Of a stretch of 64,000 bases of DNA, positions 1 to 12,283 are shown piece after piece (position 1 is the first letter of the stretch; every line of letters begins with the position of its first letter). The DNA comes from Anagrus nilaparvatae (taxonomy: Eukaryota > Arthropoda > Insecta > Hymenoptera > Mymaridae). The translations under genes were made by a program, and so were the position numbers. The stretch covers positions 3,660,501 to 3,724,500 of the forward strand of contig JAKSXM010000231.1 of NCBI GenBank assembly GCA_022575985.1, read 5' to 3'. Below the pieces are notes generated by a model. It saw only the letters and a list, made by a program, of their open reading frames with translations, was not told where the DNA came from and made no database searches.

Positions 1-556
1 CTGCTACACCTTTCATGGCCGTTCTGAAAACCCTTTTCATTGCATCTTCTCCTACCAATTTTCTTTCTCCTATGTTTTCAATATGTTCAATGAACCATAC
101 CGGGTTAACTTTTTTAACGTCACCATTGAGCTGTACATCAGCTAGTCTAATGGCCTTAGTCACTGTGTTAATTTGTTCTTGTGATGACCTCCTGCGTGGT
201 TCTGGAAGTAAAGGTTCTCGTGGCAAAACCTGTTGTTGATGCATTCGAAGAACCTGTTCAAATATACCTTGATTTACTATTGGTCGCTGCTGTAGTCTTT
301 GATTTTTACCAATATCTCTTTCTAGATTTAAGAGATATTGCTGGTTTGGTTGTTGTTCTTTTTGGTTTAACAACCTATTGTTTACTTCTTTCCATTGTTG
401 TCTTTCTTGTTGCCATTACTGTTTCTCTTGCCATTGTATTTGCATGTGTTGAATTTGCTCTCTTATTTTATGTAATTTGCCTAGTCTTCGAAAATGCATA
501 TCTTGCGCTTCGCGCCTGCGCTTACGATTCTACATACTATCAGACTAATACTTAGC
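1..556 (-). pseudogene. Ty3/gypsy-like gag fragment, runs off the left edge
   Basis: The minus strand reads as a gag-type polypeptide. A glutamine-rich coiled-coil-like stretch (about 500-240) is followed by a capsid-like segment containing QEQINTVTKAIRLAD and VWFIEHIENIGERK, a pattern usual in retrotransposon gags. One TAA interrupts the frame near 425 (context EKQ-stop-WQQ), so this copy is probably dead. The rest lies beyond position 1, so pol cannot be assessed. The plus-strand reading frames here are shadows of this tract. Class (gag) is fairly secure; the Ty3/gypsy family is inferred. Confidence 0.5.
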
Positions 557-683
557 GAATAACTATTCCAAAAAGAAATTAAGATTTTTATTAATAAAAT
601 TTTATCAATCCCTTTTACTTTTGGAATATCTCAACAACAAAAAAATGGTTTCATAATATAACATTATTATGGTAAAATCTATA

Positions 684-2013
684 CTAACTATCGTCTTTTA
701 TCATTTCTGGTTCTTCATTTTCTTCTTTACGATTTATTCCCTCTGCATCGTCTCCTTAGGCACCTTCATTTTCCGGTTCTTGAACATTTTCAGCACCTTG
801 AAATTAAGTAAATGTCAGTAAAGTGGTTAATGTTATGAAAACCCGTAAATGTTAAATAAGTTCATTATATTTTGATGTAAATTTTATAAACTACAATGAT
901 TTTTATCAACTCTTATAAATAAAACATACTAATCTATATATAAATCTAACAATTCTAATAAACTGACATCTATCATATTCTCCCTAAAACTAATAATTAA
1001 TAAAAAAACCAATATCTCGGTTAATAGAAATGACCCAATGATATTGCTTAAAATCTAACTAAAACAAGAATAGAATCTGTTGACAAATATGTTTCTCAGG
1101 TGATATCTTATATTTATTTCGTCAGAAAAATCATAAACCACTAACCAGTGATATAGATATGTTGTTAGCATTTTTCAGATAATTAGATATCATTAAATTA
1201 CCTACAGGTTAACTATTATCTGTAGGTCGCTAAAATCAATTGATAAGGCATAAATTTTTGATTAATACTTATTAGAGGAGCGTAACTTTTCTGATGGATT
1301 TCCAGGTTCTAATACTTTATCAGCGCTTTCACCATCAGTAGTATCATCAGAATTATGACCCCCTGACTCATTATCACGTTCTGCAAATAATGTTTGAAAT
1401 TCAATGATGTTTGAAAATTAAAAGATTATTTCAGTTACATTAGCTATTTATGATTCAGTGAACAAGTAAAACATTAAAATTAATTTTAAAACCTAACAAA
1501 TGGATTAAAAACTCATATGCTTTTAATATTAGACAAAATGCCAAAGAAAAATTTCAGCGGTACCAACAATGTCATTTGAACTGTCTAATAACAAAAATAA
1601 AAAAATATGGTAACAAAAAAATACTTATAAAGTATGAGTCTAAATTGCTTTTTATTATTTTTCAGTATATATTTTAAACTCAATAAAATAAATTTAATTC
1701 ATTAACTATAAATATTGAAGGGTTATAATTAAACTCAAAAATTTATCTAACTAATAAATAAACAAAACAAAAGATAATTTTGAATGCAGAAATAAATGTT
1801 TTTAATTTACTAAAATTTAAACCCATTGCAGCAAAGAATTTAATTTTCCTGTAGGCTTTATATGTTTTAATTTACTCTTAAATTTTGAAGATGAAGATGA
1901 ATTTGCTTCTGGAATTGGCAAATCCGACGTCAAATGTTCTTCTTTAACATTTTCTAGCGTATTTTGAAAATCAGCAATAACTGGATCATCTATTACTGAA
2001 TGATCATCTATAT
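684..2013 (-). CDS. Candidate acidic multi-exon gene (partial, weak)
   Basis: Three short acidic tracts lie on the minus strand, each with a plausible acceptor. The first is 2013-1823 (acceptor TTTTTAG; begins IDDHSVIDDPVIADF and ends in a serine run plus a lysine-rich end). The second is 1380-1269 (acceptor TTTGCAG; ERDNESGGHNSDDTTDGES). The third is 796-684 (acceptor TTTCAAG; AENVQEPENEGA, then an in-frame TAA, ending MIKDDS-stop). All three are rich in D, E, S and N, as in a disordered acidic tail. No domain is recognisable, upstream exons are not identified, and the exon phases do not join cleanly. It may be a decayed gene or chance reading frames. Confidence 0.22.
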
Positions 2014-2989
2014 CTAAAAACAAAAAATAATAGTGAGTAGAAGATATTCTTGAATTCTGAATTAAACATAATTTATATTTTTTTTTGTTATTTTAAGAAG
2101 ATTATCGTACAAGATTGTGCAAAAAATTGTAGTAAAGTAGAATAGTATTTTAAGTTGCTTATACACTGTTAAAGTTTAAGTCTTAATATGACATATATTT
2201 TCACCCTTTAATAAATTACTCAAATAAAATATTTTATAATAAGCAAAAATGAGATATTAGAAAACTTTTTGAAAACTTTTTGAAAAATTTAAAAATAGAT
2301 GCAGAAGGGTAAATTTTAAAATTATATATATATGGGTATACCCATATATTTATTTTTGATTTTTCAACATTTTTATGGTTTGTTGAAATAGCAGATGTTT
2401 TTTAAAATATTAATAAAAAAATTTTTAAGGAATATCTGGATAAATTGTCTATACGAAATTTTTTAAAACTCTGTAAAAAGCTCAAAAACTATTTTGTTTA
2501 TGTTTCACGAGCATAAAAAATTTTTATGTGGTATATTTTTTGTTTGGTATGTTTCAGAACAAGTTAGAGGCTGCTGCAATCGTGCACACCATTCAAAGTT
2601 AGGCCTAAATTTGAGTACCTGTACTCGGTGCTATTTTGGAAAAATAAAAAAATAAAAAAAAAAAGGTTAAGCAACTCTAATAAAGTGCCAATTTTGAAAA
2701 AATTATCTCAATTATTTCTACCCGAAAACCTATCCACAAAAAGTCATGTTTTTTTTATTTCTAATTAGATCTACCACCTTAAAGAATTTAACTATCTTGC
2801 TAATTTTTTGCCAACTTTTTATGATATAGCGTTCTTTACACAAAACTGGCCATCTAAAAATGAATGAAACCTTCAAAATCTTTTTCAGTGACCAAAAATA
2901 CTTACGTTTCACTGAGGTGGATACTCGTGCTGATAAAATTTTTACGGTGCAGGGGATACTGAAAAACCAAGCTATGCGGACCACTTTAA
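2014..2989. other. AT-rich spacer, no gene seen
   Basis: Low-complexity AT-rich DNA with a short palindrome near 2325-2350 centred on GGGTATACCC. Minus-strand reading frames in 2730-2984 lack any recognisable motif. Confidence 0.5.
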
Positions 2990-3314
2990 ATATCTGCAGA
3001 GCATAGCATACAGCACTGGCAGTCTTGACACAAGCCAGGCCTTAGATCAAGCAATGGTCGAAAAACCCAATGCCTTCCTTCACCACATTTCTGTTATGAA
3101 GGACATAGCGCCCTATATAGCACAGGCTTTGGAAAAACACCATAAGGAAATGCTGGAATCTCATGGAAGCATGTCACATCATTGCAGTACAAAAAAATTG
3201 TGGCATGCCAATCAAAAACGGAGTAAACCTGTTCGGCAATTTCCTCATACAACTTGAGCTGATAATGAATAGACTGCATGTAGAAACGCAAGTTATGGAA
3301 TCTGCTCTCAATAA

Positions 3315-3757
3315 CCGGTTTGTGTAAACACAACCTAAATACATGGAACATGTATTATTCCAGCTGAGGACTAGGTATAATACAAATTTTACTCAACATT
3401 ACAATACAATTTTCTATTTTTATAATTTGTAATTATCACCTCACTAGCTGTTAAGATTCTAAACCCAAACTATTTTGATTCCCTAAACTAAGTCCCTTAA
3501 TCGATATTATTGCAAGTCCCTAAACCTAAATTATTCCAAGTCCCTGAAACTGAATGATACCATGTCCCTGAACCTGAATTATTCCAAGTTCGTAAATCGA
3601 TATTATTCTAAGTCCATAAACCTGTATTATTCTAAGTCCTTAACCCCTAATTTTTCAAAGTCTTTTAAAAGTATTTTATTTATTTATATATACTTACCTA
3701 ATTATTCTAAGTCTTATTTGACCCCCCCTTAAACATGTTCCATGTTAAAAATTAGCA
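3315..3757 (+). mobile_element. Family A element copy 1 (CATGGAACATGT ends, internal minisatellite)
   Basis: It begins with the near-palindrome GGTTTGTGTAAACACAACC, then ACATGGAACATG, and ends with ACATGTTCCATGTT. Between lie about nine degenerate units of 20-28 bp of the type AAGTCCCTAAACCTAAATTATT. It splits ORF1 of the R1-clade fragment: the flanks continue the ORF1 sequence seen uninterrupted at 33.4 kb. It encodes no protein. Related copies are at 17861, 22050, 23566 and a remnant at 6441. Confidence 0.75.
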
Positions 3758-4533
3758 CATAAACAGCAGGCAAAGAGGGTCCGATCGCCTTCCTCTGGGG
3801 AGAATTCTCCAGAGTCAAGTCAAGTGAGGAAAAGGATTCCTAAGAAGAACCTCAGCAATCTTAGCAACATAGCTAAATCTGAGGAGGAGCAGCAGAACAA
3901 CGCTCCAGGAAGAGGAAAGTAGAAAAATGCTGCTCCAAGAAAACTAGAGGAAGGAGCAAGAGAAGCAACGAAAGAAGAAATTAAATCTGCTACAACTACG
4001 TCAAAAGCAGAAGCTGGAGCACAATGACGTGAAATTGGTTGAAATGGGTGAGCTGTCAAAAAAGAATTAACTTGCGAGGGGATGATCTCCCGATCTCTCT
4101 CCGGATGATCATCCCAATAAGGAAAATAATTCAAAGGTAGCACCTAATAACACCAAGGTGGCCGGCCCACAGTTTAACTCTGGGACCTCCTCCAACAAGG
4201 ATAGAGATAAAGACGCCCTAGGCACAAGTCCAAAAAGGAACAAAGGCAGCAGAAGAAACTAAAAAAGCTTAAACAGGGAAATCCCGAAAAGACGAACCAG
4301 CCAACTGAGATAATATACGAAGCTGATGGAAAGGAATAAGAAAAAGGGGCGCAACCTCCGAAGCTACTGGGCAAAGAAAATTGGCAGGTTAAAGAAAAAA
4401 AAAAGAATAAACCCAGAGTCAAGAAGGCCCAACAGGCAAAGGAACCTACTGACAAGAATAAAGTTCCTTCCAAGACGGGAAGGTGCAGTTATAGAAAAAG
4501 AAAGGAAGCCTTCCAGATTACTCTGGCAGCGCA

Positions 4534-5026
4534 CAGTGTGATGTCAGGTGTCAGAAAAATTGACAAAAATCGTTCTTGGACTGAGTTTTTGAGCTATCGA
4601 CTTGAAATCTGTTTTGAACGACTTGAAAATAAGCCTGCTTTTGCGACTCACTGCGAATTATTCATATTTTCTTATTTTGAATTATCCTATTTACTAAAAA
4701 TGCATTTTATACGAGATTCTAAAATATACGAAAATTATGATTTAATATTTTTTGACTTAAAAATGTTTTTTAGTTTTTATGTATGTAATCCAGGATTAAC
4801 ACAAAAAAATTTCTCGATTGGTTTAGAGTGCAAAAAATGCAGGAAGTGCAAATTCCGATAAATAAATAGGTTGCGGTAGTGTAAATAGGCTAATTAAAAA
4901 TAAAAAATTTGAAAAACCGCAGTGATGCACAAGAGCTTTCTTATTTTAAAGCCGTTCAAAACAGCTTTCAAGTCGATAGCTCAAAAACTCAATCCAAGAG
5001 CGATTTTTGTCCATTTTGCCACACTG
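4534..5026. mobile_element. Short TIR element (hAT-like MITE) inside the R1-clade fragment
   Basis: The ends are CAGTGTG and CACACTG, backed by imperfect inverted arms of roughly 75 bp (both read GAGTTTTTGAGCTATCGACT from the ends inward). CAGCG occurs on both sides (4527-4531 and 5029-5033), and the retrotransposon ORF1 resumes directly after it, as in the uninterrupted copy at 34.2 kb. End sequence and size fit hAT-type MITEs, but the 8 bp duplication expected of hAT is not clean. A related arm lies near 59,540-59,630. Confidence 0.65.
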
Positions 5027-5033
5027 TTCAGCG

Positions 5034-5744
5034 GGGAAAAGCTACGAGGAAACGCTTCTCGAACTGCAGAAGAGCGTTAAACTCGAGGAATCTGGCGCGA
5101 AGGTCCATCGCATCAGGAAAATTCAAAATTGTAGTGTCCTGATCGATCTGGAGGCAATCCAGGACCACCAAAAGCTGAGAGATGCAGTGAAGTCAGTAAT
5201 GAGCCCTGAATCTAATGTTCGTGATATGATCCCAATGCTCAAGCTTGAAATTCGAGACTTAGATTGGGTCGCGAAAGAGCAGGAGATTCAGGAGGCCGTT
5301 GCCAAGGCTATTGGCATTGATAATAGTGACCTGCTTACGGTCTCCATTTTCAAAACGAAAGGGACAACCAGCCAGATGGTCGTTGTTGCCATCCTGGAAG
5401 CGGACGCTTTACGCCTTGCCAAAAAGGGTAAAATCCAGATTGGCTGGGAATCGAGTAGGGTGCGCCTTTGCGCGGACGCGAGGTGCCGTTTCAAATGTCT
5501 GGGCTATGGGCATAGCCAGTATGTCTGTAAAGGCCCAGACAGAAACAAGGTGGCACGCCTTGAGGCACTCCAATGTGGCGAAGATGGCCATAAAAGGGCA
5601 GATTGCCGCAAGAAAAAGCCCAGGTGCTTCCTCTGCAAGACTAGAAAGGATAAATGCTCCACGGAGCACTATCCCGGAGAGGGAAACTGCCCCAGTTATC
5701 GGGAGGCTCTGGCTGTGGCGAGAAACAGGTGTCATCGGAAATGA
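5034..5744 (+). pseudogene. ORF1 C-terminal part of the R1-clade copy (gag-like, CCHC knuckles)
   Basis: The frame is open from the MITE boundary to a stop that overlaps the ORF2 start codon (ATGA at 5741). It contains a conserved core (KSYEETLLELQKSVKLEE; LKLEIRDLDWVAKEQEIQEA) and three zinc-knuckle positions: CKCLGYGHSQYVC-type, CGEDGHKRADC, and CFLCKTRKDKC with a distal H and C. In the second knuckle the first cysteine pair is lost, because VARLEALQ replaces the ACLK of the sister copy at 34.7 kb. The product would be the RNA-binding ORF1 protein of R1-type elements. It is disconnected from its N-terminus. Confidence 0.75.
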
Positions 5745-6124
5745 TTCAGGTTCTACAAGGGAACATGAATCGAGCCAGGGAAGCTGGTGCGTTGTTGGAA
5801 CAGATCGCCCGAGAAGAAGATTCAGACATCCTCTTACTAAGCGAGCAATCCTTCGACATGAACCACAAGTACTGGCTTTCTGATGACACTAGCTACTGCG
5901 CCATATGGCTCCGAGGAAGAGCCCAAACGTCCCTGACTCAAAAAGGGAAAGGGAATTTCCACGTTTGGGCCAAGTACGGGGAGACAACTTATACAAGTTG
6001 CTATCTCTCCCCAAACGACAGCTCGGAGGAGCTGGCTATAAAGCTGGCCAGCATCGAGAGCACGGTTCGAACGGCGACTGGTGGCGTCATCCTTACTGGA
6101 GACTTCAACCTGGCGTTGAAGTAG

Positions 6125-7940
6125 ATTAAGAAGTTATTAAGAAATCATATGTCATTGTCAAATTTTACTATATGACTGGACCCTTTACATCCTAATATTT
6201 ATGTAATCACTATTTAAAATTATTTTGAAAAGGACCCCGAACTAGGGGTGGAAACGTCAAGCATTAATAAATTAAATCTAAAATTTATACTTTAAAAAAG
6301 GTCAAATTATTTTATTATTTCTATTTTTCTACAATCGAGTAATACCTAAAAATAACTATGATAATTTTTATGTTGTCAAACAAAATTTTTTTTATACATT
6401 TGCAAATTTTTCTTTGTGATTTTCGATGTTAAAATTATAAACCAACGAGCATGAGGCATGTTATTTATACTAATTTTAACTTATACTCTCTAATTGTTGC
6501 AAGTCCTTCAACTGAAATTATTTCCATACCCTAATTCGAAATTAGTTTAAGTCAATTTTACCCTCCATCCTTTTTCATTCGAGCCGTTTTTAAGTACCTC
6601 TCTAAAAAAATTACCTAGTTTCCATCCGGGTTCCGCCGAGTTTTCTGCCTGGTATCATAAAGCTTTGGCATTTTGATGAAACTGCTAAAAATAATATAAA
6701 AAAATACAGTAAATGAAGTGTAAATAATCCTATTTATATTAATTAACGAACTAGTAATCTAAAATTTGATATTTAACCTACATGCAGAAAAATGCTTATT
6801 TGAATCAACAAAAAGTACTTGTTGAAATATGTCAACGAAGTTTGGCATATTTTACTTAGTTTATTTATGAAAAATCAGGAATTGTCAAAATTATAAATTT
6901 ATGCTAAAAATTTTAATTTGAAATAATTTCTTTCATTTTCAATATTTCAATAGTTTAAGACTCAAATAATTAATTCATAGTTTTATCAATGAAAGTTTCG
7001 AAGTATTTTTTTTTTTCGTTATACGTAAACAAATAAGTTGCAGTTTATTTTTTAGTTTAATTTTCTTTTGCATAGTTATTTTAAAAATATACGTTTTATA
7101 GAAATAAATTTTTTTGTATTTTTATGTTTATCAAGGTCCAAATTCCTTAAATTTTCAATGGCACTGCTATAAATGTAAAAATAAATTCTAAGTATAATTC
7201 TTATGGGATTTTTTATTTTTGTGGGTGGTCGCGACACGGATGGTCACGACATTTTGGGTGTATTATTCAAATATCTCTGTGTTAAAGCCATCAAATTTTT
7301 TCAAACTCTAGGTAACTTATTTTTTTATCAAAAAATATAACTGGACAAGTTATATTAAGTAAAATATGGCATTTTTTTTAAGGCGTTTTAAAAATTTAAT
7401 AGTCTTAATTTTCATAGTTAAACCTTCATATTTAAAATTTTTAGTTTTCAAAAAAATACAACAGTGCTTTCAAGTGCATAAATAGAGAATGCACAAAAGG
7501 TGGAAAGTTTAAAAAAAGCTAAAATCGAGGGACAGATCTATATGTGACGATAAGCTAGGAGGATTGCATGATGATTTTGAAATCAGATTTCTTAAATTCA
7601 AAACGGAGGAGGCATCCCTTAGTCTTTAGCCTCGAAATCGGTAATTCAAGCTATTTCAAACATTTTAACTTATATTTACAAATTTGATCATATCAAAAAA
7701 TCTTATCATATATAATAGTGATCAACAACTCCAAAATCTGTAATTTAACTTTGGGTTTAAAAAACTTGGAATCGCAGGATCTAGAGTCCGACATTTTATA
7801 TTTGTCAGAAACATTGTCGAAATTATGAAAATCAGATTAAAATTATTATTAAGAATTATTATAATTATTATCAGACAAGAAAATATTACAGAGATTTGAA
7901 TCATTTGATTTGCATACACTATTAAATAGTATATTAAGTA
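6125..7940. other. AT-rich spacer with a family A remnant (6441-6572)
   Basis: No gene is visible. Positions 6441-6572 hold a decayed family A piece (GCATGAGGCATGTT, then AAGTCCTTCAACTGAAATTATT and AAGTC units). The rest is low-complexity AT DNA. Confidence 0.5.
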
Positions 7941-8699
7941 TCAAGGGCGTAAAAGTTTCGGCACTAGCGTGAGCACTAGCACGAGTGCTCGGCAAAGCCG
8001 TGTCTAAAGTATTTCGCCCATGCACAGTGATCTAGGAAAAAAAAAAGAAGACAAAAATTCGATTTGCTCGAGGTTATGTGCTATTTTGACGCGGCTTACG
8101 TCATTTTATAGCTAAACTCCTCTATTTTACGAAAAGCACGACAAGAAAGTTTTTTTAATACATTTTCCACCCCTAAATTGCAAAAAACTACCCCCAAAGT
8201 ATGAAATTTATTATAAAATAATATTTTTGCGCAAAAAAATATCGAAGTAAGTTTATCAGTTTTAAATTCTAAGAGTGGCATTAAGGGTTTTTAGGGGTTC
8301 AAAAGGGTTAAGATATATAAAAAAAATTGTTTTAATACATTTTATAAATATTTAATAAAATTTTATTTTGAACAACTATGGAAATCCTCACTTTCAGGTG
8401 TATTTAAGGGTTGTTAGGGGGTTTTTAAGGGTATTTTTTTTTGGTTCCTCAAAGAGGAACCATTGTGTTAGGTCAAAATTTGATTTTCTATTTTTTGGCA
8501 TATAAGCACGTATGGCATAAAACGGCATAAAAGCACGTTTTGGGACCCCAGGAAGCTAAAAAACCTGTTTTTAAAAAAAGTCTGTATGTGTGTGTGTGTG
8601 TGCACGTATGTATGTAATCGGTGATATTTCACAAATATTATGGAATTAAGACCTAATTTTTTTAAAAAATTTTTTCACCAAAAAAGCTCGAGGTACTTT

Positions 8700-10330
8700 T
8701 TTTTTTTTTGATTTGGATGTAATACCTCATTTATTTCCACGAAAGTACCTATATTTGAAAGTATGGTTTTTACATGATATCTCGAATCGGATACTTAATT
8801 TTCTGAAAATTTTTTTTCTAAAATTTTTTTCACAAAAAAATACAAAAAATACTAATTTTTTTTTTCTTTTTGGACGTAGTACCTAATTTATTTCCATAAA
8901 AGTACCAGTTTTAAGAACCTTGTTTATTGTTATTTTTTGGATCTGATACTTAATTTTTTCAAAATTTTTTTTGTCAAAATGAAAAAAATAGAAAAATAAA
9001 AAAAATGCAATATTTTTTTTTTTTTTGGGTGTAATACCTCATTTAATTCTATGAAAGTACTAATATCTGAAAATATTGTAACTAGTGATATTTCAAAACT
9101 ATTATCGAATTAAGACCTAATTTTTTTTTCAAACATTTTTTTATCAAAAAATCTAAAACCCCCCTTTTTTTTTTAATTTGGATGTAATACCTCATTTATT
9201 TCCATGAAAGTACTTATATTTGAAAGTATAGTTTTCAAATGATATCTCGAATCAGATACTTAATTTTCTAAAAATTTTTTTTCTAAAATTTTTTTCACAA
9301 AAAAAATAGCAAAAATACCAGTTTTTTTTTCTTTTTGGACTTAGTACCTAATTTATTTTCATGGAAGTACTAGTTTTAAGAACCTTGTTTATTGTAATTT
9401 TTTGGATCTGATACTTAATTTTTTCAAAATTTTTTTTGTCAAAATTAAAAAAAAAGAAAAATAAAAAAACTGTATTATATTTTTTTTTTTGGTGCAATAC
9501 CTCATTTAATTCTATGAAAGTACTAATATCTGAAAATATTGTAACTAGTGATATTTCAAAACCATTATCGAATTAAGACCTAATTTTTTTTCCAAACATT
9601 TTTTTATCAAAAAATCTCAAACCCCCCCCTTTTTTTTTTATTTTGGATGTAATACCTCATTTATTTCCATGAAAGTACTTATACTTGAAAGTATGGTTTT
9701 TACTTGATATCTCCAATCTGATACTTAATTTTTTGAAAATTTTTTTCACAAAAAAATACAAAAAATACGAAACTTTTTTTTCTTTTTGGACGTAGTACCT
9801 AATTTATTTCCAAGGAAGTACTAGTTTTAAGAACCTCGTTTACAGTAATTTTTTGGAATTGATACTTAATTTTTTCAAAATTTTTATTCTCTAAATTAAA
9901 AAAAAAGAAAAATAAAAAAAATTGCAATATTTTTTTGGTGTAATACCTCTTTTAATTGTATGAAAGTACTAATATTTTAAAATATTGTAACCAGTGATAT
10001 TCCAAAACAATTATCGAACGAATACCTAACTTTTTTTTCCAAAAATTTTTTATTAAAAAAATCTCAAAATACTTTTTTTTTTTTTAATTTGGATGTAATA
10101 CCTGATTCATTTCCATGAAAGTACTTATACTTGAAAGTATGGTTTTTACTCGATATCTTGAATCTGATAATTAATTTTTTGAAAATTTTTTTCTTCAAAA
10201 TCTTCGTTACAAAAAAATACATAAAACATCAAATTTATTTTTCGTATTGGACATATCTAATTTATTTTAATGAGAGAACAAATTTTATAAATTTAGTTTA
10301 TAGTAATTTTTTGTATCCGATCACAATTTT
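8700..10330 (+). repeat. Higher-order tandem repeat: three about 155 bp monomers in a 460 bp unit
   Basis: Three related monomers recur in fixed order. Type A has GATGTAATACCTCATTTATT, type B has GGACGTAGTACCTAATTTAT, and type C has GGTGTAATACCTCATTTAAT. Type A begins near 8713, 9180, 9643 and 10,090, a period of 447-467 bp. All share the frame TACCT(C/A)ATTTA.TTC.ATG(A/G)AAGTAC. The same monomers occur once or twice in the other family B copies, so the array has expanded in this copy. Confidence 0.8.
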
Positions 10331-10884
10331 TTTTTTATTTTGATATAAATTATAACACACAAGAAAGAATATAATAATAATAATTTTTGACTTCCTCGGA
10401 TTATTTTGTTCGTTGCTATGTTTATTTATGTATGCAGCTTAATGAAATTATAAACAATAATAAACAGCCTAAAAATATTAAATGGTTATGTTTGCATTTT
10501 AAAATTAAGATGCAAACCATTTTAAAATTAAGTTGCCAACTATTTCTTTGACAAAACAAAAAAATCATGTTACTCAATATTTTAATTATTAAGGGATAAA
10601 ATTTTTTGAAATAATAACAGCCTTTACGAGCAAATTTTATTAAGGGATAATTATATATTCTAATAAAATTTTACAAAAAAATAATAAAATTAGCTTTTTT
10701 TATATTTATCTCTTTTTAATTATGCAAAAATGATTTAAAATCCATTATAACGCCGGCGCGATCAATCCATGGACGCTAGAATTTTTACTTTAATAACTAA
10801 ATGATCTTACTGGTCTACTTTACCTAGTAAAAAAGAAAAATGTATGTATAATTGCATGGTTGTAATCAATAATATTTATTGCAT

Positions 10885-12283
10885 TAATTTTGATGAAGTT
10901 TATTAAAAATAAACAACGATCTATATGGAACAAATAAACATGATAACTTTTTTCATTATCTTTGTCTGTGTGTCTGAGGACTGAGCCTCTCTTTGTCACA
11001 CAGAATATTTTTTTTTTTGAAGAAAGTTATATGATGTTAATTTTTAGATGGAAAAAAATTTTTGTTTTATTAAAAAATGAAAAATCTGAAAGTTCATTTC
11101 AGCTCTGCAAGAAAACAGGGCGAGCTTCATCAGTGTGAGACCCTGTTTTCTGCTTTTCACATATGAACAAACAGAAAACTTAATAATTTACAAAAAAAAC
11201 ACAAAAATGTAAAAAAATTTTTTTAAAAGAAAGAAAGAACTTACATTTTTTGACACACCAGGAAGAGAATTTCAAGTAGAATGAGCAATAGAAAGAAAGA
11301 ATTCTCTCCTTCTACGCACACACACACTTAAAGCTCCCACATCTGCGTTCAAATTATGTCGTCAAACTACGAAATATTTAAAACTAAGTAATAAACTGTA
11401 AAGAATATAAAAAATATATATAAAAAAATTTTTTATTCAAATAGAATTTTTTCATTTTTTAAAAAAATATATATATATGTCTAGATGGTAGACAACAATT
11501 ATTATTTTTGTAGGCATTTTTTCGATCAATTGCCAATTAATATTCACAAAAAAACAGTATAAATACTGTTTTACGTTCCAAATTAATTAAATTAATTTTG
11601 ATGAAGTTTATTAAAAATAAACAACGAACCATCTAGACATATATATATATATTTTTAAAAAATGAAAAAATTCTATTTGAATAAAAAATTTTTTTATATA
11701 TATTTTTTATATTCTTTACAGTTTATTACTTAGTTTTAAATATTTCGTAGTTTGACGACATAATTTGAACGCAGATGTGGGAGCTTTAAGTGTGTGTGTG
11801 CGTAGAAGGAGAGAATTCTTTCTTTCTATTGCTCATTCTACTTGAAATTCTCTTCCTGGTGTGTCAAAAAATGTAAGTTCTTTCTTTCTTTTAAAAAAAT
11901 TTTTTTACATTTTTGTGTTTTTTTTGTAAATTATTAAGTTTTCTGTTTGTTCATATGTGAAAAGCAGAAAACAGGGTCTCACACTGATGAAGCTCGCCCT
12001 GTTTTCTTGCAGAGCTGAAATGAACTTTCAGATTTTTCATTTTTTAATAAAACAAAAATTTTTTTCCATCTAAAAATTAACATCATATAACTTTCTTCAA
12101 AAAAAAAAATATTCTGTGTGACAAAGAGAGGCTCAGTCCTCAGACACACAGACAAAGATAATGAAAAAAGTTATCATGTTTATTTGTTCCATATAGATCG
12201 TTGTTTATTTTTAATAAACTTCATCAAAATTAATTTAATTAATTTGGAACGTAAAACAGTATTTATACTGTTTTTTTGTGAAT
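10885..12283. repeat. Large palindrome: two 605 bp arms, 138 bp spacer
   Basis: The left arm 10,885-11,489 and right arm 11,628-12,232 are reverse complements that I found to match essentially base for base. The unit is bounded by the direct repeat ATAATATTTATTGCAT (10,869-10,884 and 12,284-12,299), the mark of an insertion into family B. The spacer's right part (about 11,548-11,627, ACAGTATAAATACTGTTTTA onward) is repeated inverted at 12,197-12,283, so the right half is itself a TIR unit. Each arm has an inner small hairpin (GAAAACAGGG / CCCTGTTTTC). No protein is encoded. Confidence 0.85.

Larger units (their letters stand above)
2990..6124 (+). mobile_element. R1-clade non-LTR retrotransposon, 5' fragment, broken
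   Basis: This tract matches the copy at 33.2-38.6 kb. ORF1 begins near 3010 (VEKPNAFLHHISVMKD, QALEKHHKEM), passes a lysine-rich part with many stops (3760-4530) and ends with CCHC knuckles (5460-5744). ORF2 opens at 5741 with the start of an APE-type endonuclease (VLQGNMNRARE, then GGVILTGDFN). Similarity stops at about 6124, just after the GDFN motif, so reverse transcriptase is absent. That is an odd shape, because LINE copies usually lose their 5' rather than their 3' part. Two elements interrupt it, at 3315-3757 and 4534-5026. Confidence 0.8.

Noticed and set aside
3820..4541. Frames on both strands in a GC-richer tract
   Set aside because: The tract aligns with the ORF1 lysine-rich part of the R1-clade element, and these frames are remnants or shadows of it.
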